Below, piece after piece: positions 27,104 to 36,199 of a stretch of DNA of 64,000 bases (within the stretch, counting starts at the first letter, position 1; each line of letters opens with the position of its first letter). A program made the translations under genes and the position numbers. Origin of the DNA: Nocardia brasiliensis (GTDB lineage Bacteria > Actinomycetota > Actinomycetes > Mycobacteriales > Mycobacteriaceae); contig NZ_CP046171.1 of the NCBI RefSeq assembly GCF_011801125.1, positions 1,922,001 through 1,986,000 of the forward strand. The letters are read 5' to 3'. The notes beneath the pieces are model-generated. The model ran no database searches. It had not been told where the DNA came from and saw nothing but the letters and a program-made list of their open reading frames with translations.

Positions 27104-27114
27104 ATCGTACTCAG
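27104..27114 (-). promoter_or_regulatory. Candidate autoregulatory box of the TetR gene
   Basis: ATCGTACTCAG lies directly before the TetR start codon and matches 10 of 11 bases of the box at 25655-25665 in the tam promoter. Confidence 0.45.
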
Positions 27115-27163
27115 GCTGGCGTAAATCGGTCACCCGCCGAGAATCGGTGCAGCGCCGGGTGGG

Positions 27164-28414
27164 TCAGCCCGCCGCCTGTCGCGTGGCCGGCGTGCTGCCC
27201 GCAGACCTGCCGAGAAGCGCGGCGCGGCGGGCAAGGGCGGCCAGCGTCGGGAGCCGTGCGTCGCCCAGCGTCATCCCCGAGTAGCCGAGGTGATTGGTCA
27301 CGAAGGCGACGGAAACGCCGGCGCCGGGTACGGCGATCGCCCCCGAGCCGCCGACGCCGAAGTGCCCCAGCGCCTCTCGGGTCAGTCGGGTGCCGACGAT
27401 GCCGCGGTGGTAGCCGAGCGCCCAGTGCGGTGGTGCGCCGAGCACGTAGTCGAAGCGACTGTTCGCCGGCATCCGCGCGATCATCGCGGTGGTCTCCGGT
27501 CGCAGCAGGCGGCGGGTGCCGACCACACCGTCGTTGGCGATCGCGCCGTACATCCTGGCCAGTGATCGCGCCGTGAAAACCCCGCCCCAGCTGGGCATCA
27601 CGGCGTCGTAGGGCCGCTGGCCGATGCTCATGTCCGCCCAGCCGTCGTAGATCGCGCTGCGCGCGGACCGTACTCTGCGCACCGCGCCGAGCGGTGCGAT
27701 CAGCTGGTCCACCGGGACCAGGCCGATGCTGAGCCGAGGGGCCAGCGTGGCGAGCCGGTGCCGCTCGCTTCGTGGCACCCCGAACCAGAAGTCGTTGTCG
27801 CCCAGCGGTTCCGCCAGCTCGGTATGCACGACGTCGGTGAACGAGCGGCCGGTGGCGCGCTGGATCAGCTCGGCCACCAGGGTGCCGAAGGTGAGCCCGT
27901 GATAGCCGGAGGCGCGCAGCCGCAACGGATCCGGCGCGGACGCGGCGAGCGCCGCGGCCAGGCGGTCGTGATCGAGCAGCGCCTCGTCGTCCAGCGGGTT
28001 GCCTTCGCTGTCGACCAGACCCCGGATGCGCTGCAGGCCCGCGCGATGGTTCAGCAGGTCGCGCACGGTGATGGCGTCCTTGCCCCGCGCCGCGAACTCG
28101 GGCCAGTAGGTGGCCACCGGTGTGTCGAGATCGAGCACACCGCGTTCGATAAGCCGATGCGCGACCGTCGCGGTAACGCCCTTGCCGGTCGAGTACGTCA
28201 GCGCCATGGTGTCGCCGCGCCACCGCCGATCGGCGTCCGCCCAACCCGCCCAGACGTCCAGGACGGGCTCGCCGTCGAGATAGACCGCGAGCGCGCCGCC
28301 ACCCTGTCGCCTGCGCCGGAACATGGCGAAGAACTTGGCGGCGACGGCCGTGAAGCGGTCGTCGACCAGCATGCGGCCGGTGCTCGATGCGCCGTCCTGG
28401 GTCGCTGCGGGCAT
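27164..28414 (-). CDS. Beta-lactamase-fold serine esterase (LipP/EstB type)
   Basis: A 416-residue class C beta-lactamase-like hydrolase. The nucleophile motif S-x-x-K is in LTYSTGKGVTATVAHRL near residue 78. The second motif is in the ASGYHGLTFGTLVAELI segment (Tyr general base), and the third is the HFGVGGSGAIAVPG region. No signal peptide is seen. Members hydrolyse short-chain esters rather than beta-lactams. ATG 28414 has an AAGGGAG site, and the longer frame from 28501 adds 29 unconserved residues. Its place near tig and clpP matches lipP (Rv2463) in mycobacteria, though orthology is not proven. Confidence 0.83.
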   Translation of the reverse strand: MPAATQDGASSTGRMLVDDRFTAVAAKFFAMFRRRRQGGGALAVYLDGEPVLDVWAGWADADRRWRGDTMALTYSTGKGVTATVAHRLIERGVLDLDTPVATYWPEFAARGKDAITVRDLLNHRAGLQRIRGLVDSEGNPLDDEALLDHDRLAAALAASAPDPLRLRASGYHGLTFGTLVAELIQRATGRSFTDVVHTELAEPLGDNDFWFGVPRSERHRLATLAPRLSIGLVPVDQLIAPLGAVRRVRSARSAIYDGWADMSIGQRPYDAVMPSWGGVFTARSLARMYGAIANDGVVGTRRLLRPETTAMIARMPANSRFDYVLGAPPHWALGYHRGIVGTRLTREALGHFGVGGSGAIAVPGAGVSVAFVTNHLGYSGMTLGDARLPTLAALARRAALLGRSAGSTPATRQAAG

Positions 28415-28441
28415 GGTCAGACTCCCTTGTCCAGTACGCCG

Positions 28442-28477
28442 GGCGGTCCGCTGTGTAACAGTTGCAAGCGGTCCGCT
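28442..28477 (-). promoter_or_regulatory. Two palindromic boxes upstream of the esterase gene
   Basis: AGCGGTCCGCT (28467-28477) is a perfect odd-centred palindrome, and GGCGGTCCGCT (28442-28452) is nearly the same, 25 bp apart. They sit about 30-60 bp upstream of the esterase ATG, the usual place for a TetR-family operator. Which regulator binds is unknown. Confidence 0.6.
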
Positions 28478-28573
28478 AACTCGCACGGTAACGCGTTTCA
28501 ATTGCCGCGTGCAAGGGGGTCGGCATCCGGACGAGAGGGTCGGTGACCCGCGACCGGCGCCCAGGACAGGACG

Positions 28574-31168
28574 TCACAATCGCGGGTCGACCGGCTCGGA
28601 CTCCAGCGCCAGCACGGCGAACACGGCCTCGTGCACCCGCCACAGCGGCTCGCCCGCGGCCAGGCGATCGAGCGCCTCGAGCCCGAGCGCGTACTCGCGC
28701 AACGCCATCGAACGCTTGCGGCCGAGGCCTCGCGCGCGCAGCCTGCGCAGGTTGTCCTCGCGCAGGTACTCCGGCCCGTAGATGATCCGGAGGTATTCCG
28801 GTCCACGGCATTTCACACCCGGCTGGACCAGTCTGCCGGCGTCCGCCTGCGCGTCGCCGCCGCGCGGGCCACGGGCCAGCGCCTGGCGCGGTTTGACCAC
28901 CATGCCCTCACCGCCCGCCGCGGTGAGCTCGATCCACCACGCGGTCGCGGCGGCGGTGCTGCGCTCGTCGGTCAGGTCGACGAACACGCGTCCGGTCGGT
29001 GCGCACAGCTCTGGATCGGCGGCGACGAGCCGGTCGATCCGCTCCAGGTGCCAATCATGCTCGCGCACCGCATGGTTCGCGCCCTCGGCGGCGAGGATCT
29101 GGAAGGGCGCGAGCCGCAGGCCCGCCATGCCGTCCACCGGCCAGCAATACCGGCCGTAGGCGGCGGTGAAGGCCGCTGCGTCGGCGCGTCGGGCGTCGGT
29201 GCGCCGCGCCAGCTCGTCGACGTCCAGGCCGCGAGCGCCTACCGCGGACAGCACGTCGCCCGCGGCGCCGAGCGCGGCCCTGGCCGCCGCGCCGACCGCC
29301 GCGTACTGCGCGCGCAGCAGCCCGATCGCCTTCGCCGACCACGGCATGAGCTCGGTGTCGAGCAACAACCACTCGCTGTCCAGCTCCGCGAAGAGCCCGG
29401 CCTGCTCGGCGGCCGCCCTGACCCGCGCGAGCACGGCCTCGGTGTGGCCGCGATCGTCGAAGAACGGACGCCCGGTGCGGGTGTAGATCACGCCGGTGCC
29501 GCCGTCGTCGACGCCGAAGCGGTCGCGCGCCGCCCGTGCCGAACGAGCCACCAGGACCACCGCCCGCGAGCCCATGTGCTTCTCCTCGCACACCAGCCGC
29601 TCGACGCCCGCCGCGCGGAAGTACGCGAAGGCCTGGTCCGGGTGCTCCAGGTAGCCGTCCAACTCGGCGGTCGCGCACGGCGCCATCGTCGGCGGCAGGT
29701 ACACCAGCCACCGCGGGTCGAGCGCGAACCGGCTCATCACCTCCAGTGCGGCACCGGCGTTCTCCTCCTGTACGCCGACCCGGCCGTGGTGGCGGGTCTG
29801 CACGACCCGTCTGCCGGTCACGTCCGCGAGGTCGAGCACGCCGGGATCGCGGTGCACCACGCCCTCTGCGGTGCTGATCGTGGTGGCCCGCAACGGACGC
29901 ACCGGCTCGTACCAAACCTGTTCCGCGGCGACCGAAACCGGCTCGCGCTCGGGGTAGCGCAGCGCCGAGAGCCTGCCGCCGAACACCACGCCGGTGTCCA
30001 GGCACAGCGTGTTGTTCACCCACTGCAGGTCGAGCACCGGTGTGTGGCCGTACAGCACGGTGGCCGTGCCGCGGTAGTCGTTGGCCCACGGGTAGCGCAC
30101 CGGCAAACCGTATTCGTCTGTCTCGCCGGTGGTTTCGCCGTACATGGCGAAGGAGCGCACCCGGCCGGAGGCGCGGCCGTGGTACTCCTGCTTCAGTCCG
30201 GCGTGCGCGACGACGAGCTTGCCGCCGTCGAGCACATAGTGGCTGACCAGCCCGCGGCAGAACTCGTGCGCGGCCTTGCGGAAGACCTCGTCCTCGGCGT
30301 CGAGCTGTGCCAGCGACTCGGCCAGGCCGTGCGCGACGCGCACCTGCTTGCCGTCGAGGGCGCGCACCAGCTTGTGCTCGTGGTTACCGGTGACGCACAG
30401 GGCCGTTCCGGCGGCCACCATGCCCATCACCAGCCGGAGCACGCCCGGTGTGTCCGGCCCCCGGTCGACCAGGTCGCCGACGAATACCGCGGTGCGGCCC
30501 GCGGGGTGGTGAGCGCCGACCGCGCGGCCGCTGTCGTCGCGGTCGATGAGATAGCCGAGTTCGCCGAGGAGCGTTTCCAATTCGGCACGGCAGCCGTGCA
30601 CGTCGCCGATCACGTCGAACGGGCCGGTGAGTTCGCGCCTGTCGTTCCACGCCTTCTCGTCGACGATCGTCGCGGCCTCGATCTCGGCGACGCCGCGCAA
30701 CACGTGGACCTTGCGGAAGCCCTCCCGCTCCAGCCCGCGCAGGCTGCGCCGGAGCTCGCGCTGCTGCCGGACGACCACGTGCGCGCCGAGGCCTGCCCGG
30801 TCCGGACGCTTCGAATTGCGTTCCAGGCACACCGAATCCGGTACGTCGAGCACGATGGCCACCGGCAGCACGTCGTTGGCGCGCGCCACCGCGATGAGCT
30901 CCTGTCGCGAGCGGGCCTGGACGTTCGTCGCGTCGATCACGGTGCGCAGGCCACGGCGCAGCCGGACGCCGGCGATGTGGTGCAGCAGGGCGAAGGCCGC
31001 CGCGGAGGCCGACTGGTCGTTCTCGTCGTCGCTGACGACGCCGCGGCAGGCGTCCGAGGAGACGATCGCGGTCGAGCGGAAGTGCTTGCGCGCGAAGGTC
31101 GATTTGCCCGAGCCAGTGCTGCCGATCAACACCACCAGCGAGAGTTCGGGCACCGAGAGTTCCGCCAT
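28574..31168 (-). CDS. pnkp: Bacterial polynucleotide kinase-phosphatase (RNA repair, with Hen1)
   Basis: An 864-residue three-domain RNA-repair enzyme. The N-terminal 5'-kinase has the P-loop GSTGSGKST (residues 16-24). The central 2',3'-phosphatase is a metallophosphoesterase with DVIGDVHG, VGDLVDRGPD and TGNHEH. The C-terminal adenylyltransferase half-ligase has the nucleotidyl Lys in CEEKHMGSRAV near residue 520 and motif GEGMVVKPR. It heals RNA ends and, with Hen1, seals cleaved RNA such as tRNA cut by ribotoxins. Its ATG overlaps the hen1 TGA by one base (TGATG). Length is normal for the family. Confidence 0.95.
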   Translation of the reverse strand: MAELSVPELSLVVLIGSTGSGKSTFARKHFRSTAIVSSDACRGVVSDDENDQSASAAAFALLHHIAGVRLRRGLRTVIDATNVQARSRQELIAVARANDVLPVAIVLDVPDSVCLERNSKRPDRAGLGAHVVVRQQRELRRSLRGLEREGFRKVHVLRGVAEIEAATIVDEKAWNDRRELTGPFDVIGDVHGCRAELETLLGELGYLIDRDDSGRAVGAHHPAGRTAVFVGDLVDRGPDTPGVLRLVMGMVAAGTALCVTGNHEHKLVRALDGKQVRVAHGLAESLAQLDAEDEVFRKAAHEFCRGLVSHYVLDGGKLVVAHAGLKQEYHGRASGRVRSFAMYGETTGETDEYGLPVRYPWANDYRGTATVLYGHTPVLDLQWVNNTLCLDTGVVFGGRLSALRYPEREPVSVAAEQVWYEPVRPLRATTISTAEGVVHRDPGVLDLADVTGRRVVQTRHHGRVGVQEENAGAALEVMSRFALDPRWLVYLPPTMAPCATAELDGYLEHPDQAFAYFRAAGVERLVCEEKHMGSRAVVLVARSARAARDRFGVDDGGTGVIYTRTGRPFFDDRGHTEAVLARVRAAAEQAGLFAELDSEWLLLDTELMPWSAKAIGLLRAQYAAVGAAARAALGAAGDVLSAVGARGLDVDELARRTDARRADAAAFTAAYGRYCWPVDGMAGLRLAPFQILAAEGANHAVREHDWHLERIDRLVAADPELCAPTGRVFVDLTDERSTAAATAWWIELTAAGGEGMVVKPRQALARGPRGGDAQADAGRLVQPGVKCRGPEYLRIIYGPEYLREDNLRRLRARGLGRKRSMALREYALGLEALDRLAAGEPLWRVHEAVFAVLALESEPVDPRL

Positions 31169-32742
31169 CACGCCGCCCCTTCCTGTGCCGATTGCGTGAA
31201 GACCGCCATCTGGGTCGGCGCACCCACCTCGGGGTCGAGCGGGCCGATCGGGACGAACCGCACGGCGTAGCCGTGCCGGGCCGCGACCCGCGCCGCCCAC
31301 GCCTCGAATTCCGCGCGGGTCCATTCGAATCGATGGTCGGCGTGCCGGAACTGACCGGCGGGCAGGGTTTCGTAGCGCACGTTGAACTCGGCGTTGGGCG
31401 TCGTCACGAGCACCGTCCGCGGTGCGGCGGCGGCGAACACCGCGTGCTCGAGCGCGCCGAGCCGGGGCGGATCGACGTGTTCGATGACCTCCATGAGCAC
31501 CGCCGCGTCGTAGCCGCGCAGCTCGGCATCGGTGTAGGTGAGCGCGCCCTGCCGCAGGGTCAGGCGCGCGGCGACCCGCTCGGGCAGCCGATCCAGCCGC
31601 AGGCGGCGCTCGGCGATGTGCAGCGCGCGCATCGAGACGTCGACACCGACGATCTCGGTGAACGTCTTGTCCGCCAGCAACTCCCGCACCAGCGCCCCCT
31701 CGCCGCAACCCAAATCGAGCACCCGGCTCGCCCCGACCTCGTGCAACGCGGCCAGCACCGCCGCCCGCCGCGCGACCGCCAACGACGGTGCGGGCAAGGC
31801 GGTTTCGTCCCGAACGCCGGAACCCGACCTCACCGGATCGGCCTGCACAGCGTCGCCCTGCGCCGGGCCGGACTGCGCCGGAACGGAGCAGTCTGAATCA
31901 GCCTGTTCCGCATCGCATTGCGTTGCCTCGGCCGCTTCGGTGCCTTCCTCCGCCACGTTCTCGACCGCGTCGAGTTCCTCCGGCTCCACCCCGTCCACCT
32001 CGGCGAGGCGGGCCAGTGCGGCGCGGACGAGGGACTGTCGGCGGGCCAGGTAGCGGCGGGTGATCCAGGCGCGCTCCGGGTGCTCGGCGAGCCAACTCTC
32101 GCCCGTGCGGATCAGCTTGTCGACCTCGTCGGCGGCCACCCAGTAGTGCTTGGCCCCGTCGAGTACCGGCAGTAGTACGTAGAGGTGTGCGAGGGCATCG
32201 GCCAATCGCGCGGTGCCGGTCAGGGCGAGGCGCAGGTGGTGCGAATCGCCCCAGTCGGGGAAGGCCGGATCCAACGGCAGGGGAGTCGCGTCCACCGTCC
32301 AGCCCAGCGGCACGAACATCCGCTCCGCCGCCGCGGCACCGCCCTTGCACGGCACCGCGGGCAGCTCGAGCCGCAGCGGCAGCGCGGTCTGCGCCAGTTC
32401 CGGCCGCAGCGTGCAGCGGCCGTGCAGTGCGGTGCGGAATACCGCGCCGATGGCCACCGACAACAGCGACGAGGCCGCATAGGGCCGGTCGTTGACGTAC
32501 TGGCCGAGGCTGAAGTCCGGCGTGCCGCGCGAACGTCCGCGCACCAGTCGGATCGGGTCGATCTCCAGCAGCAGGGCCGCCGTGCACCGGTCGGCCGTTG
32601 CCTCCGGATACACCACGTGCGCCGTGCCGTACGACTGTTCGAAGGCCTGCACCCGGTCGGGGTTCTTGTGCAGCAAGAACCCGAGGTCGGTCGCCGGCCA
32701 TGCGGCGCCGTCCGGTCGGGTGCAGGTGATCGTCAACAGCAT
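31168..32742 (-). CDS. hen1: 3'-terminal RNA ribose 2'-O-methyltransferase Hen1
   Basis: A 524-residue protein. Residues 1-240 are the bacterial Hen1 N-terminal domain that activates Pnkp ligation (LLHKNPDRVQAFEQSYGTAH, SLGQYVNDRPYAASS). An acidic Glu/Ala/Gln-rich linker follows at about 255-315. The methyltransferase is at about 320-524, with VLDLGCGEGALVREL for SAM and the Mn2+ site EVIEHVDPP plus downstream His residues (FRHADHRFEW). It methylates the 2'-OH at repaired junctions, blocking re-cleavage. ATG 32742 gives MLLTITCTRPD; the frame could extend 12 codons. The two genes form one operon. Confidence 0.95.
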   Translation of the reverse strand: MLLTITCTRPDGAAWPATDLGFLLHKNPDRVQAFEQSYGTAHVVYPEATADRCTAALLLEIDPIRLVRGRSRGTPDFSLGQYVNDRPYAASSLLSVAIGAVFRTALHGRCTLRPELAQTALPLRLELPAVPCKGGAAAAERMFVPLGWTVDATPLPLDPAFPDWGDSHHLRLALTGTARLADALAHLYVLLPVLDGAKHYWVAADEVDKLIRTGESWLAEHPERAWITRRYLARRQSLVRAALARLAEVDGVEPEELDAVENVAEEGTEAAEATQCDAEQADSDCSVPAQSGPAQGDAVQADPVRSGSGVRDETALPAPSLAVARRAAVLAALHEVGASRVLDLGCGEGALVRELLADKTFTEIVGVDVSMRALHIAERRLRLDRLPERVAARLTLRQGALTYTDAELRGYDAAVLMEVIEHVDPPRLGALEHAVFAAAAPRTVLVTTPNAEFNVRYETLPAGQFRHADHRFEWTRAEFEAWAARVAARHGYAVRFVPIGPLDPEVGAPTQMAVFTQSAQEGAA

Positions 32743-32815
32743 CCAGCGATCGTCACCCAGTCGACAGAGCCCGCGCAAGGAAGTTTCCGCCCGGTGGCAG
32801 TGCCTGGCAGCCTGG

Positions 32816-35284
32816 TCACGGCGCCGGGTACGGCCAACTCCAGTCGGCGACCTCGGGGATGTCCGCCCCGTGCTCGCGCGTCCAGGCCCGCGCCGTCCAG
32901 CGTGCGTCGACCATCTCCTGCCGCAGCCCGGCTGCTCGCTCGCCCAGGCTCGGTACCCGATCGATCACGTCCATCACCAGGTGATAGCGGTCCAGGTCGT
33001 TGAGCATCACCATGTCGAACGGCGTCGTCGTGGTGCCGCGCTCCTTGTAGCCGCGCACGTGCAGCCCGTCGTGGTTGGTGCGCCGATAGGTGAGCCGGTG
33101 GATCAGCCACGGGTAACCGTGGAAGGCGAAGATCACCGGCCGGTCGTGGGTGAACAGGGTGTCGAACTCGCTGTCGGGCAGGCCGTGCGGGTGCTCGTCC
33201 TGCGGTTGCAGCCGCATCAGGTCGACCACGTTCACCACGCGAATGCGCAACTCCGGCAACCGTTCCCGCAGAATCGCCGCCGCCGCGAGGGTTTCCAGGG
33301 TCGGCACGTCGCCCGCGCAGGCGAGCACCACGTCCGGAACGGTGCCGAGCTCGTCGTTGTGGCTCGCCCAGTCCCAGATGCCGATGCCGCGGGCACAGTG
33401 CTCGGCCGCGTCGTGCACCGAAAGCCAGTCCGCCTGCGGCTGTTTGCCCGCGACCACCACGTTGACGTAGTGCCGGGAACGCAGGCAGTGGTCGTAGGTG
33501 GACAGCAGCGTGTTGGCGTCCGGCGGCAGATAGACGCGCACGATCGAGGGCTTCTTGTTGAGCACCACGTCGAGGAAGCCGGGGTCCTGGTGGGTGAACC
33601 CGTTGTGGTCTTGTCGCCAGACATGCGAGGAGAGAAGGTAATTCAGGCTCGCGATGGGGCGTCGCCATGGCACCGCCGCGCTCGCGTCCAGCCATTTGGC
33701 GTGCTGGTTGAACATCGCGTCGACGATGTGGATGAACGCCTCGTAGCAGGTGAACACCCCGTGCCTGCCGGTGAGCAGGTAACCCTCCAGCAATCCCTGG
33801 CACATGTGTTCGGACAGCACCTCGATCACCCGGCCAGCGCGGTCGAGTTTCTCGTCGTGGCTACCGATTTCGGCCTGCCAGTTGCGTCCGGTCACCTCGA
33901 GCACGTCCTGTAGACGGTTGCTGGCCAGCTCGTCGGGCGCGAAGGTGAGGAAGTTGTCCGGGTTGGCCCTGGTGACCTCACGTAACCAACCGCCGAGCAC
34001 CCTGGTCGCCTCGTGCGACGTGCCACCGGGCGCGCTCACCTCGACCCCGAACTCGCGCCAGTCCGGCAGGTTCAGATCGCGAATCAGCATGCCGCCGTTG
34101 GCGATCGGGTTCGCACTCAGCCGCTGCTCGCCCTCGGGTACCTGATCGAGCAGCTCAGAGACCGGCCTGCCGTGGTCGTCGAACAGCTCCTCCGGCCGAT
34201 ACGAGCGCAGCCATTGTTCCAGTACCGCACGATGATCGGCGTTCGAACGGGCGCCGGGCAGCGGCACCTGGTGGGCACGGAACGTGCCCTCCACGGGGTC
34301 GCCGTCGACCACCGGGGGACAGGTCCAGCCCTTGGGTGTGCGCAATACGATCATCGGCCAGATCGGCCTGCCGCCGTCGGTGTCGCCGCGGGCGGCCCGC
34401 TGGATCTGGGCGATGCGTTCCATACAGGTGTCCACCGCCGCGGCCATCGCCTGATGCACCGCCGCCGGGTCGCTTCCGGCGACCACGATCGGGTCGTAGC
34501 CGTACCCGCGCAGCAGCGAGACCAGCTCGGTCTCCGGAATGCGCGCCAGGATGGTCGGATTCGCGATCTTGTACTCGTTCAGCGCCAGAATCGGCAGCAC
34601 CGCGCCGTCGCGCGCCGGATTGACGAACTTGTTGGCATGCCAGCTGGTCGCCAGCGGGCCGGTTTCCGCCTCGCCGTCGCCGATCACGCAGAACACGGTG
34701 AGATCCGGGTGGTCCAGCGCGGCGCCGTAGGCGTGCAGCAGCGAGTAACCGAGTTCACCGCCCTCGTGGAACGAGCCAGGCGTCTCCGGCGCGCAATGAC
34801 TCGGCACCCCACCGGGAAAGGAGAACTGGGCGAAGAGCGCGGCCATGCCGGACTCGTCGCGCGGAATATGGCTGTACAGCTCCGAATACGTGCCCTCCAG
34901 CCAGGCGCACGCGTTCGGGCCGGGCCCGCCGTGGCCGGGGCCCGCCACGAAGACCGCGTTCAAGCCCCGCTGCCGGATCGCCCGATTGGCGTGCACCCAC
35001 ACCAGGTTCAAACCGGGCACGGTGCCGAAGTGGCCGAGCAACCGCGGCTTGACGTGTTCCTCGCGCAGTGGCTCGCGCAGCAGCGGATTCGCCATCAGAT
35101 AGATCTGGCCGACCGCCAGATAGTTCGCCGCCCGCCACCACGCGTCGATCGAGGCGAGCTCGTCGCGCTCGAGTGGCCCATCGACCGACGCCAGCCGATA
35201 GGGCCGCGGTGCGATCGTCTGCCCGCCGGTGCTGCCGATGTTGTCGGCGGCGGTGTCACCGCCGGCGCTCGCCATGTGGGTCAT
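32816..35284 (-). CDS. xfp: Xylulose-5-phosphate/fructose-6-phosphate phosphoketolase
   Basis: An 822-residue TPP enzyme that phosphorolyses xylulose-5-P or fructose-6-P to acetyl-phosphate plus a triose or tetrose phosphate. Motifs seen are the N-terminal [37 protein letters not shown], the TPP motif [20 protein letters not shown], and [16 protein letters not shown]. The start is ATG 35284, with GGAGG about 8 nt upstream; MTHMASAGG could also begin three codons later. No acetate kinase gene is next to it in the window, so the fate of acetyl-phosphate is not visible here. Confidence 0.95.
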   Translation of the reverse strand: MTHMASAGGDTAADNIGSTGGQTIAPRPYRLASVDGPLERDELASIDAWWRAANYLAVGQIYLMANPLLREPLREEHVKPRLLGHFGTVPGLNLVWVHANRAIRQRGLNAVFVAGPGHGGPGPNACAWLEGTYSELYSHIPRDESGMAALFAQFSFPGGVPSHCAPETPGSFHEGGELGYSLLHAYGAALDHPDLTVFCVIGDGEAETGPLATSWHANKFVNPARDGAVLPILALNEYKIANPTILARIPETELVSLLRGYGYDPIVVAGSDPAAVHQAMAAAVDTCMERIAQIQRAARGDTDGGRPIWPMIVLRTPKGWTCPPVVDGDPVEGTFRAHQVPLPGARSNADHRAVLEQWLRSYRPEELFDDHGRPVSELLDQVPEGEQRLSANPIANGGMLIRDLNLPDWREFGVEVSAPGGTSHEATRVLGGWLREVTRANPDNFLTFAPDELASNRLQDVLEVTGRNWQAEIGSHDEKLDRAGRVIEVLSEHMCQGLLEGYLLTGRHGVFTCYEAFIHIVDAMFNQHAKWLDASAAVPWRRPIASLNYLLSSHVWRQDHNGFTHQDPGFLDVVLNKKPSIVRVYLPPDANTLLSTYDHCLRSRHYVNVVVAGKQPQADWLSVHDAAEHCARGIGIWDWASHNDELGTVPDVVLACAGDVPTLETLAAAAILRERLPELRIRVVNVVDLMRLQPQDEHPHGLPDSEFDTLFTHDRPVIFAFHGYPWLIHRLTYRRTNHDGLHVRGYKERGTTTTPFDMVMLNDLDRYHLVMDVIDRVPSLGERAAGLRQEMVDARWTARAWTREHGADIPEVADWSWPYPAP

Positions 35285-35456
35285 ACGCCGCCTCCTCGTG
35301 TTCGCCGGACCTCGGTAGCCGCGATACCCACCAGGACGGTGTGCACAAGTCCGCACGGAGAATTCACGGCCAGCCTAGTGCGCGCCGACGGCGCGGACGG
35401 CGGACTCGGACATGTCGGCTCGGACATTCCGGCCGGTGTGGTCTAGGGTCCGCCGC

Positions 35457-36029
35457 ATGCAGACATTCGGCAGGATCATCGCGATCGCCACCATGACCGC
35501 GGCGGCGGGCACGCTGGTCGCGTGCGGCTCGGACGACAAGCCGTCGCCCGCTCCCTCCACCACCTCGGCCGCGCGGGCCGCCACCTCGGCCGCCGCAGGT
35601 CCGACCCAGAGCAAGGGCCGGGAATGCACGGCCGACGACATCGCCGTGAGCGGTGAGTTCGGCGCGGCGCCGACCATCACCATCCCGAACGACTGCGATC
35701 CGCCGAAGCAGCTGATCACCAAGGACCTGAACCCGGGCAGCGGTCCCGGCGCCGAACCGGGCCAGCAGCTGACCATGAACTACGCGCTGATCACCTGGTC
35801 CAACAAGCAGAAGAAGGACAGCTCCTTCGACCGCGGCAAGCCCTTCCAGCTCACCCTCGGCGCAGGTCAGGTCATCCAGGGCTGGGACAAGGGGTTGGTC
35901 GGTGTGCAGCAGGGCGCGCGCAGGCTGCTGATCGTGCCGCCGGACCTCGGCTACGGCGCGGGTGGGCGCGGCATCGCGCCGAACGAAACCCTGGTTTTCG
36001 TCACCGATGCCGTGTCGATCGGAAAGTAG
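35457..36029 (+). CDS. FKBP-type peptidyl-prolyl isomerase lipoprotein
   Basis: A 190-residue secreted lipoprotein. The signal peptide is [19 protein letters not shown] with lipobox LVAC at the end (Cys about residue 23). A Ser/Ala/Pro linker follows, then an FKBP domain at about 80-190 with [35 protein letters not shown] and [16 protein letters not shown]. Active-site aromatic and Asp residues are present. It should assist folding of exported proteins at the outer face of the membrane. ATG 35457 begins the signal peptide directly. It lies 170 bp upstream of tig, on the same strand. Confidence 0.92.
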   Translation: MQTFGRIIAIATMTAAAGTLVACGSDDKPSPAPSTTSAARAATSAAAGPTQSKGRECTADDIAVSGEFGAAPTITIPNDCDPPKQLITKDLNPGSGPGAEPGQQLTMNYALITWSNKQKKDSSFDRGKPFQLTLGAGQVIQGWDKGLVGVQQGARRLLIVPPDLGYGAGGRGIAPNETLVFVTDAVSIGK

Positions 36030-36199
36030 GGGGCCGGGCGACCGGCCGAGTGCAGCCCGTCCCGGCCGGTCAACTAACCTGGTCGGGATGCGTACGCCGC
36101 GTCCCTCGCCACCCGGCGGGTGCCGGTGTCCCGGAGCATGTCCGGGATGACGGGGGATCGCGTCTCAACCAGAACAGACGACGAACAAGGAGCATGTCC

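Noticed and set aside
28631..31270. 879-codon plus-strand frame opposite pnkp
   Set aside because: Repeated Val/His/Arg-rich sequence without motifs; pnkp on the minus strand has all catalytic motifs.
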